Below are positions 1 through 9,607 of a stretch of 64,000 nt of DNA, in pieces. Every line of letters begins with the position of its first letter. The first letter of the stretch is position 1. A model generated the notes under the pieces. It saw only the letters and a program-made list of their open reading frames with translations. It was not told the DNA's origin and did no database searches. The stretch is taken from contig CACORI010000002.1 of the NCBI GenBank assembly GCA_902629585.1, positions 62,001-126,000 of the forward strand, written 5' to 3'. Made by a program: the position numbers and the translations under genes. Origin of the DNA: an uncultured Pelagibacteraceae bacterium. GTDB taxonomy: Bacteria > Pseudomonadota > Alphaproteobacteria > Pelagibacterales > Pelagibacteraceae.

Positions 1-485
1 TTCAAAATTTTTTTATATTTCATAAAAAAATAATTATGAAACCAATTCACGGTTATAGCGGGAACGATATCAAATTATTGAAAACATTTAACATAAAATT
101 TATTAAAAAATTTCTGAAAAAACATAATTTCGTAATGTGCCAAAAATTTTTACCTAAGATAAATCGAGGTGATAAAAGAGTTTTTATAATTAATGGTAAA
201 ATTTGTGGAGCAATTTCCAGAATTCCAAAAAAGGGTTCTTTTTTAAGTAATATGAGTAAAGGTGCAACAGCAACTACAGTTAAATTAACAAAATCAGAAT
301 TAAATGTATCTAAAGTAATTGCAAAAGATCTTAAAAAAGAACAAATTTTCTTTGCCGGAATTGATTTCATTGATCAAAAATTAAATGGAGATATTAATGT
401 AACATCTCCAACTGGTATCAAAACTCTGTATGATTTGTCTAAAATAAATCTTGCTAAAAAGTTTTGGAAAGAGTTAAATTTATGA
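1..485 (+). CDS. gshB: Glutathione synthetase, C-terminal ATP-grasp part (5' end outside the window)
   Basis: Frame is open to the window start (…FHKKIIMKPIHGYSGNDI); KPxxGxxG, NxxxGA and N-[IV]-TSPTG motifs typical of the GshB C-terminus. Confidence 0.8.
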   Translation, partial: QNFFIFHKKIIMKPIHGYSGNDIKLLKTFNIKFIKKFLKKHNFVMCQKFLPKINRGDKRVFIINGKICGAISRIPKKGSFLSNMSKGATATTVKLTKSELNVSKVIAKDLKKEQIFFAGIDFIDQKLNGDINVTSPTGIKTLYDLSKINLAKKFWKELNL

Positions 486-1342
486 ATAAATTAACAGATC
501 AACAAAAAGGCTCATTACTTGCTTTTATAGCTGTTGTTTTTATTACGCCAGACTCATTATTCATCAGACTTTCAAATATTGATACTTGGGGATTGGTTTT
601 TTATAGAGGTGTAATACCCTTTTTGACTGTTTTTTTTGGAATGCTTTTAATTTATAAATTAAAGTTTTTTCAAATTCTTTTTACAAGTGGTTATCATGGT
701 ATAATTTATATTGGTACTTTTAGTGTCACAAATATTACATTTGTAGTTTCAATACAAAATACTAATGTTGCAAACACACTTGTCATGATAGCAACTGCTC
801 CGATGTTATCGGCAATTTTAGGTGCTATTTTTTTAAAAGAACCTCCAGATAAAAAAACTTGGATATCAATTATAATTACTTTTTTAGCCATAATTTATAT
901 TTTTTTTGACTCTTTAAAGTTAGGTAATTTTTATGGAGACATCCTAGGATTCATTACTGCATTAGGCTTAGCGGTAGGTGCTGTTACAATCCGTTCTGCT
1001 AAATCAAAAAATTTAGTTCCAGCAGCTGTTGTAGGTAAATTGTTTGTGGCATGTTTCGCATTATTTTTTATTGAAACTTTTGCTCTTATTGAAAATGATA
1101 TTTTTATTGTTCCCTTAATGTGTATCATGTGTGTTGCTATTCCTTTTGTATTGGTAACAATAGCACCCAGATTTATTCCAGCAGCTGAGGTTAATCTGTT
1201 TTTTCTTTTAGAGACAATTATAGGTCCAATTTGGGTTTGGCTTATAATTAAAGAACAGCCAAGTATAGAAACTTTACAGGGAGGTATAATAATAATTTCT
1301 ACTATTGCAATTCACTCATTTTTGAAGCTTAAAAAAAGTTAG
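482..1342 (+). CDS. EamA/DMT-family permease
   Basis: About 10 hydrophobic segments with EamA repeat motifs (PAAEVNLFFLLETIIGPIWVWL); internal ATG at 482 preferred over 464. Confidence 0.85.
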   Translation: MNKLTDQQKGSLLAFIAVVFITPDSLFIRLSNIDTWGLVFYRGVIPFLTVFFGMLLIYKLKFFQILFTSGYHGIIYIGTFSVTNITFVVSIQNTNVANTLVMIATAPMLSAILGAIFLKEPPDKKTWISIIITFLAIIYIFFDSLKLGNFYGDILGFITALGLAVGAVTIRSAKSKNLVPAAVVGKLFVACFALFFIETFALIENDIFIVPLMCIMCVAIPFVLVTIAPRFIPAAEVNLFFLLETIIGPIWVWLIIKEQPSIETLQGGIIIISTIAIHSFLKLKKS

Positions 1343-1400
1343 ACTTGTCACAATTAAGTCTTGATTTAATATTAGATGGCAGATAGTTACCCCGATTTAT

Positions 1401-2699
1401 ATGAACAAAGTATTAAAAAATTCTTGGGCTCTTTTCTTAGGCATGGGCTTTATAATGATGGCCTATGGATTTCAAGGTTCACTATTAGGGGTAAGAGCTG
1501 TTCAGGAGGAATTTAGTTTAACCGCCACAGGTTTTATGATGTCAGGATATTTTGTAGGATACTTTATTGGTGCTGCAACAATTCCAAATATCATTTCAAG
1601 AGTTGGCCACATAAGAGTTTTTGCTGCATTTGCATCCTTGGCTTCACTTGTAATCTTGGTACATTCAATAATCATCCATCCAATTATTTGGTTTTGTTTA
1701 AGATTATTGACTGGAGTAAGTATGGTTTGCATTTACACAGTAGCTGAAAGTTGGTTAAATGATAGATCAAGTAATAAAAATAGAGGAAGTGTATTATCAG
1801 TTTACATGGTAATACTTTACGGGGCGATGGGTATAGGTATGTTTTTACTTAATTTTAGCTCTCCTAAAAATTTCCAACCTTTTATTTTAATATCAGTGAT
1901 TACCTCAGCAGCTCTAATTCCAATTTTACTTACTAAAAAAAAACCACCTACTTTTAAAAAAATAAAAGTAATGTCACTTAAAGAAATTTATGATGCTTCT
2001 CCATTAGGAGCTGTAAGTTCTTTTTTCTATGGAACAATTCAGTCTGCTTTATTCACTTTATTAGCAGTTTATGCAACGTCTATGAACTTTACTATTTTAG
2101 AAATTTCAATAGTAACATTTTTATTAGCAGTTTCTGGGGCTGTAGCCCAATTTCCAGTTGGAAAATTGTCAGATATTTATGATAGAAGAAAAGTAATTGT
2201 CTTTTCGACTTTTGGTGCAGCAATTTTTGCTTTATTCACAATTATTGTATCAAGACAAATGTATTTACCAGAGGGTCTTGCGACAACCAAAACATGGTTT
2301 TACATTTTTTTTATTCTATTTTCATTTTGCAGTTTACCCATGTTTTCTCTTATCTTAGCTCATACAAATGATTATATTAATAAAGAAAAATTTGTTGCTG
2401 CAGGAGCAGGTCTTCAATTTTTATTTGGACTAGGTGCAATGAGTGGTCCATTTTTATGTTCTATTTTTATGGATGTTGTTGGATCAAATGGTTTTTTTAT
2501 ATTCTTAATTTTTTTTCATTCATTAATAGGCTTTTTTGGCATTCACAGAATGAAAGTCAGAGAAACAGTTGACAATCCAGACTCTCAATTTGTAGCGATG
2601 CCTCAAACAATTACTCCAGCAGGAATAGAGCTCAATCCAACTACCGAGCCAATTGCAGAGCCTGAAAAAACACCTCAAGCAGAAGATTTAAAAATTTAA
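1401..2699 (+). CDS. MFS transporter (YcaD-like)
   Basis: 12-TM pattern, AESWLNDRSSNKNRG and GKLSDIYDRRKVI loop motifs. Confidence 0.85.
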   Translation: MNKVLKNSWALFLGMGFIMMAYGFQGSLLGVRAVQEEFSLTATGFMMSGYFVGYFIGAATIPNIISRVGHIRVFAAFASLASLVILVHSIIIHPIIWFCLRLLTGVSMVCIYTVAESWLNDRSSNKNRGSVLSVYMVILYGAMGIGMFLLNFSSPKNFQPFILISVITSAALIPILLTKKKPPTFKKIKVMSLKEIYDASPLGAVSSFFYGTIQSALFTLLAVYATSMNFTILEISIVTFLLAVSGAVAQFPVGKLSDIYDRRKVIVFSTFGAAIFALFTIIVSRQMYLPEGLATTKTWFYIFFILFSFCSLPMFSLILAHTNDYINKEKFVAAGAGLQFLFGLGAMSGPFLCSIFMDVVGSNGFFIFLIFFHSLIGFFGIHRMKVRETVDNPDSQFVAMPQTITPAGIELNPTTEPIAEPEKTPQAEDLKI

Positions 2700-2796
2700 A
2701 TCACTCTAAGGTTGTATTAATTTTTATTTTGTAAAATTTTTCTTAAAATTTTGTTGAAAATTTTTTTTTTCTCCAGTGAAATGTGTTTTTTACAAA

Positions 2797-3531
2797 ATGA
2801 CTGATAAAAAAAAAATAAAAAAAAAAATTACAAAAAAAAATAATGGTTTTGCCAAAATAGCAACATTAACAACCAAATCTATAAGTAGTGCTTTTTTAAA
2901 TTATAAAAAAAATAAAGAATTAGAAAAAATTCGTGCAATTAAGATTCAGAAACTTGAAACAAAGAATCAAATATTGAAAGAGAGAAAAGAGCTAAAAAAT
3001 TGGGAAGAAAGATTAATCAAAGAGAGCAATAAGATAAAGTTTAATGAAGAAGAGCTCAAAATTAGGGAAAAAGAAATTAAATCCAAAGAGGAAAAACAAA
3101 AAATTGAGTCTGAAAGATTAATCAAAAAAGATGAGCACTTAATTATAGTTGCTAAAGAATTAAGAACAAAGGAATCTCAATTAAAAAATAAAGAAGAGGA
3201 ACAGGGTAGAAAAGATATTGATTTGAAAGTTAGAGAAGAGGAGCAAAAACAAAAAGAACTTAAAGAACAACGGAGAAAAAATAAAGAACTTAAAGCCTTA
3301 AAAGAGGAAGAAGAGAGAAAAAAACAAATTGAATATGTAAAAATTAAAGAATGGGAAGAAAAATTCGACAGAGAGCAAAAAGAAAGAGAGCTGGCTGAAA
3401 ATCGTAGGGAATTAAAACTAAAACAAAGAGAAATTGAAAAAAATAAGGAAATAGAACCTGTTGTTGATGATACTTCTAATCTTACACTCGGATTAGAAAA
3501 TTTTAATGTTGATAAAAATACAAAAAACTAA
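2797..3531 (+). CDS. Lys/Glu-rich coiled-coil / charged-helix protein
   Basis: Long K/E/R/Q-rich ORF, no recognised globular domain; ATG at 2797 (MTDKKK) as likely start. Confidence 0.6.
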   Translation: MTDKKKIKKKITKKNNGFAKIATLTTKSISSAFLNYKKNKELEKIRAIKIQKLETKNQILKERKELKNWEERLIKESNKIKFNEEELKIREKEIKSKEEKQKIESERLIKKDEHLIIVAKELRTKESQLKNKEEEQGRKDIDLKVREEEQKQKELKEQRRKNKELKALKEEEERKKQIEYVKIKEWEEKFDREQKERELAENRRELKLKQREIEKNKEIEPVVDDTSNLTLGLENFNVDKNTKN

Positions 3532-3540
3532 ATTAAATTT

Positions 3541-4179
3541 CTAATTTTTTAATTGTTCTATACTTTTTGACATCTTATTTAAAACTTGTTTTTTTGATAA
3601 CTGATCTGTCCTTATTAAAATTGCGTCTTTAACTTTAACTAGTGGACTATTTTTTCTTTTTTTATCTAAATTTGTTCTTTGTTTAAGAGATTTTTTAACC
3701 TCCTTGAATGGAATTATTTTCTTTAAATCTATCCACCTTCTATAAGCTGCAATATCAAGTTTACACTTAAAATAAAAAGCGACGTCATACTTAGGTTTAT
3801 GAGCTAAAATTTTACTAGCAATATCTCTTCCTTCAACACAAATTCTATTATTTGATTTAATAATTTTCTTTTGAACTTTATTAACTATGTCTCTAACTTT
3901 TTGATTCTTAGCTAAAATTCCAACATGTCTAGATATTTCCTCTGAATGAAGTTTTTGTTGAGAAATTTTTTTATAGGAAATTTTTTTTATTTTTTTTTTT
4001 AAAAAAGGAATTATTTTTTTTGGTTTATTCGATAGTATTAATTTACTACAATATCTATATATCAGTCCTGAATTAATAAGCAAAAGTTTATATTTTTTTG
4101 AAATTAATTTTGCTGAAGTGCTCTTTCCACTTCCTGACTCTCCATCACAAGCAACAATTAATTTTTTAAAATTAGACAT
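3541..4179 (-). CDS. Cytidylate kinase-like protein (divergent)
   Basis: P-loop DGESGSGKST, NSGLIYRY, VEGRDIASK motifs of the CMP kinase family. Confidence 0.7.
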   Translation of the reverse strand: MSNFKKLIVACDGESGSGKSTSAKLISKKYKLLLINSGLIYRYCSKLILSNKPKKIIPFLKKKIKKISYKKISQQKLHSEEISRHVGILAKNQKVRDIVNKVQKKIIKSNNRICVEGRDIASKILAHKPKYDVAFYFKCKLDIAAYRRWIDLKKIIPFKEVKKSLKQRTNLDKKRKNSPLVKVKDAILIRTDQLSKKQVLNKMSKSIEQLKN

Positions 4180-4233
4180 ACAGCTTAATAAACCATTTTT
4201 ATTAAAATAAAAAAATTAGAAAATGTTAATTGA

Positions 4234-5355
4234 TTATACAAATTTATTTTTAAATTTAAGATTAAAGATATCGTTATTTTTGAATAATTTTTTATTAACA
4301 AAAGATTTTAATATATTAACAAACTCTTCTTTGTCCATTTTAAAATATTTGAGATAATAGCTCAAATACTCTTTAGGAAAAATATGGTCATATTTTTTAA
4401 CAATTTTTAAACCTTTTTTTCTATCCATATAACCTAACCTTATTGCAATACTAGTATCAGTTGTTGCCCTACTAAAGCCGAATTTTAGATATGCTAAAAA
4501 CATATGTAAAGCATATAATCTTTGATCTGTATGAGAATGTTTATTAATTGCATTAGTGTCTCTTTTTTTAGAATATCTTAATCCACATTTTTCTCTCGCA
4601 ATCTTAAAATGTTTTCTTTCATCCCAAAATTCAAAACTTGACCAAAATAATTTATATATAGAGTTTGCTTTTTTTAATTCTTTTTTTGTAAAATATATAT
4701 TTTTAAATTTTTTCAACTGCTTTTTTGTATAATAGTTTTCTATTTCTTGACCCTCTAACAAAAATTTTTTATTTTCTGAAAGTTTAACAAATTTTTTTAG
4801 AAAATTTTTATTAGAACCACCATAAGAACTCTCTGCCTCTTCGCCACCAAATACATATTTAATATTATGTTTTAAAGCTACTTTAATTGGGTAGATAACT
4901 ATGGCCTGTAACCAAGCCTGTTGGGGCAATCCAGCTCTTTTAAAACACTTTATATCATAGTCTCTAAAGTAATTATTAGTTTTTAAAATATCTAATTTAA
5001 ATCCAGACTTTTTAAAATTGATTAAATTTTGTCTCCCTTGTTTTGTAAAAAGAGATGGTTCACAAAACACGCAGAGAGGTCTTAAATTAAGCGTATTTTT
5101 AACATGCCAGGCTACATATGAGCTATCTTTTCCACCTCCAGTGGGAACAATACAATTATATTTCTTTCCTACAGTTTCTTTATTGATTTTTTTTGCAATT
5201 TTCTTTAATTCTTGGAATCTTTTTTTCCAATCAAAATTAATTAAGATTTTATGATTTTGACAGGCATTACATATTTTTTTTTTATTAAATGTTACTCTTG
5301 GCCTTGTGGAAGGTGTTAAACACTTTTTACATCTAAAAATTTTATATTTTTTCAT
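4234..5355 (-). CDS. N-acetyl sugar amidotransferase-like (WbpG/PseA-type PP-loop ATPase)
   Basis: N-terminal CxxC zinc motifs (CKKCLTPSTRPRVTF…CNAC) followed by PP-loop TGGGKDSSY. Confidence 0.78.
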   Translation of the reverse strand: MKKYKIFRCKKCLTPSTRPRVTFNKKKICNACQNHKILINFDWKKRFQELKKIAKKINKETVGKKYNCIVPTGGGKDSSYVAWHVKNTLNLRPLCVFCEPSLFTKQGRQNLINFKKSGFKLDILKTNNYFRDYDIKCFKRAGLPQQAWLQAIVIYPIKVALKHNIKYVFGGEEAESSYGGSNKNFLKKFVKLSENKKFLLEGQEIENYYTKKQLKKFKNIYFTKKELKKANSIYKLFWSSFEFWDERKHFKIAREKCGLRYSKKRDTNAINKHSHTDQRLYALHMFLAYLKFGFSRATTDTSIAIRLGYMDRKKGLKIVKKYDHIFPKEYLSYYLKYFKMDKEEFVNILKSFVNKKLFKNNDIFNLKFKNKFV

Positions 5356-6083
5356 TTATAAATTAAATATCTTAAGTCCCCGTATCCGAAAATATTTTTT
5401 AATTTTTTATTTTTAAATACTTGCTCGCTCAAATCGGTTTGATAACCTCTTTGACAAAATTTAAAATTTTTATATCCTGAATTTCTTATTTTCTTTTCAA
5501 ATTCTGATTTTTTAAAAACGTAATTGTCAGCCTTATTTAATAGTTCACATATAAAATTTATTTTTCCACTATCCCATTTGTGAAAAACCAAAGCTTTTTT
5601 TAAATTAAGAAGATCTTTTTTATTTAATTTTCTTGCAACTTTGTATTGTAAATTTTTTAATTTACTGGTTCCGTAAACATTAATCCAGCAGAAACCATCT
5701 TCAACTAAAACTCTATGAATTTCTTTTAGATAACGTTTTGTATCTTTTAAATGACTTAAAATTCCATTTGAAAAAACGAATTTAAACGAATTTTTTTTAA
5801 ATGGTAAGGTATTTCTCTTAATTCTTTTATATTTGATGCTTTTTGGTAAAAATTTTGGTCTTGCACAAATATCGGTAGCTTCAATTTGAGTCATTTTTGC
5901 AAATGATTTAGCAGCCTCAAAATAATTTACAGTTCCAAAAATTAAAATCTTATCTTTTTTATTAAATTTTAATTTAATTTTGTTTTTTTTAAATCTTTCG
6001 ATACATCTTTTTTTTGACTCTAAAAAATTATTTTTTTTATATTTCTCATATTTCATTGTTACGTTAGAGGACTGCATTGTCAT
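5352..6083 (-). CDS. Class I SAM-dependent methyltransferase
   Basis: Methyltransf_11-like layout; FVFSNGILSHLKDTKRYLKEIHRVLVEDG; 4-nt overlap with the amidotransferase. Confidence 0.65.
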   Translation of the reverse strand: MTMQSSNVTMKYEKYKKNNFLESKKRCIERFKKNKIKLKFNKKDKILIFGTVNYFEAAKSFAKMTQIEATDICARPKFLPKSIKYKRIKRNTLPFKKNSFKFVFSNGILSHLKDTKRYLKEIHRVLVEDGFCWINVYGTSKLKNLQYKVARKLNKKDLLNLKKALVFHKWDSGKINFICELLNKADNYVFKKSEFEKKIRNSGYKNFKFCQRGYQTDLSEQVFKNKKLKNIFGYGDLRYLIYK

Positions 6084-6185
6084 TTTTTTAACCTTTTTTT
6101 TGGCTTTTTATAAATTCAATTTTTGTGTGATATATATTAATATAATCAAACTTGATATATAAAAAATTATTTGTCATGAATATTT

Positions 6186-6413
6186 ATGAATAAAGAAAAC
6201 GCAAGTAAACTCTGGAAAATGATACAGGAAGCTGGCGATTATCTAGTTGGACAATTGCCAGACCATCCTTACCACCCCAAGGGTAGAAATCCTTATGCAC
6301 ATGTTGCAATTTGTGTAAAAAGTAAATTCAATGCAAGCTATAAAGATATACCAGATGAACAGTACAATGAAGTTATACGTTACATCAAATATTTAAAACA
6401 AAATCCGAGTTAA
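6186..6413 (+). CDS. Small conserved-type hypothetical protein (75 aa)
   Basis: Intact ORF, tight spacing to the downstream dioxygenase gene. Confidence 0.55.
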   Translation: MNKENASKLWKMIQEAGDYLVGQLPDHPYHPKGRNPYAHVAICVKSKFNASYKDIPDEQYNEVIRYIKYLKQNPS

Positions 6414-6422
6414 AATTAATTT

Positions 6423-7247
6423 ATGAATATTTTAACAGAACAACAAGTTAAGCAATACTTTCAAGATGGTTATATTGCACCTATTGATATTCTTAATGAA
6501 GAGCAAGCGTTATCTGTAAGGAAAGAAATTGAAACAATTGAAAAAGAGATACCTAAAGAAATAGAAAAATCAGGCAGATATAATGTTCATCTAATTTCAC
6601 CAAAGTTGGATAAGATAGTTCATAATTCTAAAATTTTAGATGCTGTTGAAAAAATTATTGGTAGAAATATTTTAGTATGCAGCACCACTCTTTTTATTAA
6701 AAATCCAAAACAATTTGGTTTTGTAAGCTATCACCAAGATGCAAAATATATTGGTCTTGAGCCACATAATTGGGTTAGTGCATGGGTTGCAATCACAGAT
6801 TCTTTTGAAGAAAATGGGTGTATGAAAATGTGGCCTGGTTCACATATTGATATTAAAGCACATGATCAAATGTTTAATAAAGGAAACTTATTAACAAGAG
6901 GACAGACAGTAAGAGATGTTCCTGAAAATTTAGTAAAAAACGTTGAATTGAAGGCTGGACAAGCATCCTTACATCATCCAAGAATAGTTCATGGGTCAGG
7001 AATTAATAAGAGTAACGATCGGAGAATTGGTTTTGTCATTCAAAGCTACATAGGAACTAATGTAAAACAAACTTTAGGAAAAAATGGAGTTCAATTGGCA
7101 AGAGGTGTAGATAAATATCATAATCATGAATTAATTAGTCGACCTAAATCATTAATGGATAAAAATGATTTAATTTTAAGAAAAAAAGAAAATCTTGCTC
7201 TTCAAAAAATTTTTTACTCAGGTTCAGAAAAAAGAAGTGAATATTAA
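6423..7247 (+). CDS. Phytanoyl-CoA dioxygenase (PhyH) family Fe(II)/2OG oxygenase
   Basis: SYHQDAKY and HHPRIVHGSGINKSNDRRIGF metal/2OG motifs. Confidence 0.85.
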   Translation: MNILTEQQVKQYFQDGYIAPIDILNEEQALSVRKEIETIEKEIPKEIEKSGRYNVHLISPKLDKIVHNSKILDAVEKIIGRNILVCSTTLFIKNPKQFGFVSYHQDAKYIGLEPHNWVSAWVAITDSFEENGCMKMWPGSHIDIKAHDQMFNKGNLLTRGQTVRDVPENLVKNVELKAGQASLHHPRIVHGSGINKSNDRRIGFVIQSYIGTNVKQTLGKNGVQLARGVDKYHNHELISRPKSLMDKNDLILRKKENLALQKIFYSGSEKRSEY

Positions 7248-8363
7248 TTATTGTTTAGGAAAGTAATCCTTTAAAGTTCCTTCTCTATAAACATCAGCAG
7301 TACAACAATGTAGCCCTCCCCCAAATGCATAGGCGTCTCTTAAGTCAACAGGAATTACTTCCATTCCAAGTTTGTCTAATTGATCGGCTTGATAAATCTC
7401 ACTTTTTTCAACACAAACTGTCTTTGGATCAAGAACTAATACATTCATAGATAACCAAACTGATGAATAACATAAAGCAGGAGGTTCGTTGTGAGCGGGT
7501 TGAGCGCTATCAATTATTTTCCAGCCATTTCTTTCAAATAATTTTCGTTGTTCATTTGGAAGTTTTCTTTGTGGATTATTAATAATTAATCCCTCTTTTA
7601 TAGGTGTAAAAGTTGCATCAATATGGATAGGATAAGGATCTCCTGGAAAATTAACAGTATGAACCCTATGGTCTTTAAAATGTCTTTGAAGCCAATCTAT
7701 ACCTTTTAAATTTGTTGTAAATCCATGTTGAACAACTAAATCTTTTCCAAATCGTAAAACATCTGCTGCATCAAATAATGGCTCTTCCTCTGTTGTTACA
7801 AAGAATTTTTTTTCAGTCCACTCTAACCTTTTTGTAACTCCAATTTTATCTGATAAATAATCTCTTCTATAATCTTTATCTGTCAATCGTGGTTTTGGTG
7901 CAGATTCGTGCCTCATATTTTGATCTAAGTTATAATATTTTTGAAGCAAGGGTCTATAACATAAATATTCAAACCACCTACAACGATAGCTCATTGTTGC
8001 CTCCAAAATTTCATTACCAACTGTTAATAAAACATCTCTTGGGGGCATACAGCCGAACATGGTTTCAGCTTTCCAATCTGGGGTAGATGTTTTTTGATTA
8101 AAATTTATCGGAATTGGTCGATCGACTTTTATTCCTTTTTTTTCTAACAAATTAGAGAAATCATCTAATAATTGATTTGCTTTATCAATAGTATCCTTTG
8201 TTCTTGGACCAAATTTACCTCTCATATCACTGTCCTCAGGAACTTTTGCATCTAATGCAGGTTCAGGTGCTGGAATACAAGTGCCATCAGCTTTTCCAAC
8301 AATTACGTGTTTAAGAGGATCCCACTCATTCCAGCTATTAACTATTTTTTTTACTTCATTCAT
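7248..8363 (-). CDS. Glycine amidinotransferase (AGAT-like)
   Basis: NEWDPLKHVIVG, FDAADVLRFGKD, PIHIDATF, GGGLHCCTADVYREGTL; catalytic D/H/C positions retained; start at 8363 gives MNEVKK. Confidence 0.88.
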   Translation of the reverse strand: MNEVKKIVNSWNEWDPLKHVIVGKADGTCIPAPEPALDAKVPEDSDMRGKFGPRTKDTIDKANQLLDDFSNLLEKKGIKVDRPIPINFNQKTSTPDWKAETMFGCMPPRDVLLTVGNEILEATMSYRCRWFEYLCYRPLLQKYYNLDQNMRHESAPKPRLTDKDYRRDYLSDKIGVTKRLEWTEKKFFVTTEEEPLFDAADVLRFGKDLVVQHGFTTNLKGIDWLQRHFKDHRVHTVNFPGDPYPIHIDATFTPIKEGLIINNPQRKLPNEQRKLFERNGWKIIDSAQPAHNEPPALCYSSVWLSMNVLVLDPKTVCVEKSEIYQADQLDKLGMEVIPVDLRDAYAFGGGLHCCTADVYREGTLKDYFPKQ

Positions 8364-8373
8364 ATAAAACTTA

Positions 8374-9588
8374 TTACTTAATAATATTATATTCAGGACC
8401 AAGAGGAAATTTCGTTATATTCTCAACTACATCTTTTCCAATAACTAAAATATCGTGTTCTCTATACCCTCCTGCACCCCGGTTTCCCTCAGGAATCATT
8501 ATCATAGGTTCCATTGAAATAACCATATTTTCCTCTAAGACTGTATCGATATCTTCTCTTAGTTCTAATCCCGCTTCTCTTCCATAGAAATGGGATAATA
8601 TTCCAAATGAGTGTCCATATCCAAAAGTTCGATATTGAAGATACCCAAGTTCTTCAAATAATCCGTTTAACTCACGACAAATATCAGAGCACTTTACCCC
8701 AGGTTTAATTAATTCTAAACCTTTTTTGTGAACTTTGATGTTTGCTTCCCAAGTTTTTAATGAGTCATCATCTATATGATCAAAGAACAAAGTTCTTTCA
8801 AGAGCCGTATAATATCCCGATATCATAGGAAAGACATTTAAAGACAAAATATCTCCCTTCATAATTTTTCTATTTGTTTTTGGATTATGTGCACCATCAG
8901 TGTTAATTCCAGATTGAAACCAAACCCAAGTATCCATAAATTCTGACTCTGGATAAGTTTTTGCAATTTCGCGTTCCATCTTGTCACGTGCAGGAATTGA
9001 AATTTCTAATTCGGTATTTCCGTCTTTAATATTTTTAACAATCTCTTCGCCTCCTAAATCAGCAATTCTTGCTCCATTTTTAATAATTTCTATCTCTTCA
9101 TTTGATTTAATCATGCGAAGCTTCATTATATCTTTTGCAATATCAAAAAATTTAGAAAAAGGAAAAGCAGTTCCAATCTTTTGGCGAATTTCTAATGTAA
9201 TATGATCATATTCTAAGCCTAAATTTTTATGTTTTTCATTTTTTTTACATATTGAAGTTATGGCTTTTAAAAAATTATCCCTTTTCCAGTCTGTATAAAT
9301 TAAATTTTCACAATGAGACCTTCGCCAAGGTTGGCTTGCATCAATATTTGCTGAAATTGTAACAATTCTATTTTTTGTAACTACACAAGAATATGGTCTT
9401 CCAAACGAACAATAAATAAAACCAGTATAATACGCAATATTATGCATTGAAGTCAAAATAATCATATCAAGATTATTTTTGTCCATTAATTCCCTTAATT
9501 TAATTATTCTGTTATCATATTCTTTATCTGTAAAAGGAAGTTTAACTTTATTTCCATTGTTTAAAGTAAAAAAATCTGGTCTTTCCAT
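8374..9588 (-). CDS. Creatinase (creatine amidinohydrolase)-like M24 hydrolase
   Basis: Long blocks closely matching Pseudomonas creatinase as remembered: YCSFGRPY, QPWRR, DTWxWFQSGINTDGAHNP, YRTFGYGHSFGxLSHFYGREAGLELREDIDTVLE, GAGGYREHDIL. Confidence 0.9.
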   Translation of the reverse strand: MERPDFFTLNNGNKVKLPFTDKEYDNRIIKLRELMDKNNLDMIILTSMHNIAYYTGFIYCSFGRPYSCVVTKNRIVTISANIDASQPWRRSHCENLIYTDWKRDNFLKAITSICKKNEKHKNLGLEYDHITLEIRQKIGTAFPFSKFFDIAKDIMKLRMIKSNEEIEIIKNGARIADLGGEEIVKNIKDGNTELEISIPARDKMEREIAKTYPESEFMDTWVWFQSGINTDGAHNPKTNRKIMKGDILSLNVFPMISGYYTALERTLFFDHIDDDSLKTWEANIKVHKKGLELIKPGVKCSDICRELNGLFEELGYLQYRTFGYGHSFGILSHFYGREAGLELREDIDTVLEENMVISMEPMIMIPEGNRGAGGYREHDILVIGKDVVENITKFPLGPEYNIIK

Positions 9589-9607
9589 CCTTATTTCTCC
9601 TAAAGAA

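Noticed and set aside
464-482. Upstream start codon at 464 for the first DMT gene
   Set aside because: Would overlap gshB by 22 nt and adds a non-hydrophobic MERVKF; ATG at 482 fits family starts better.
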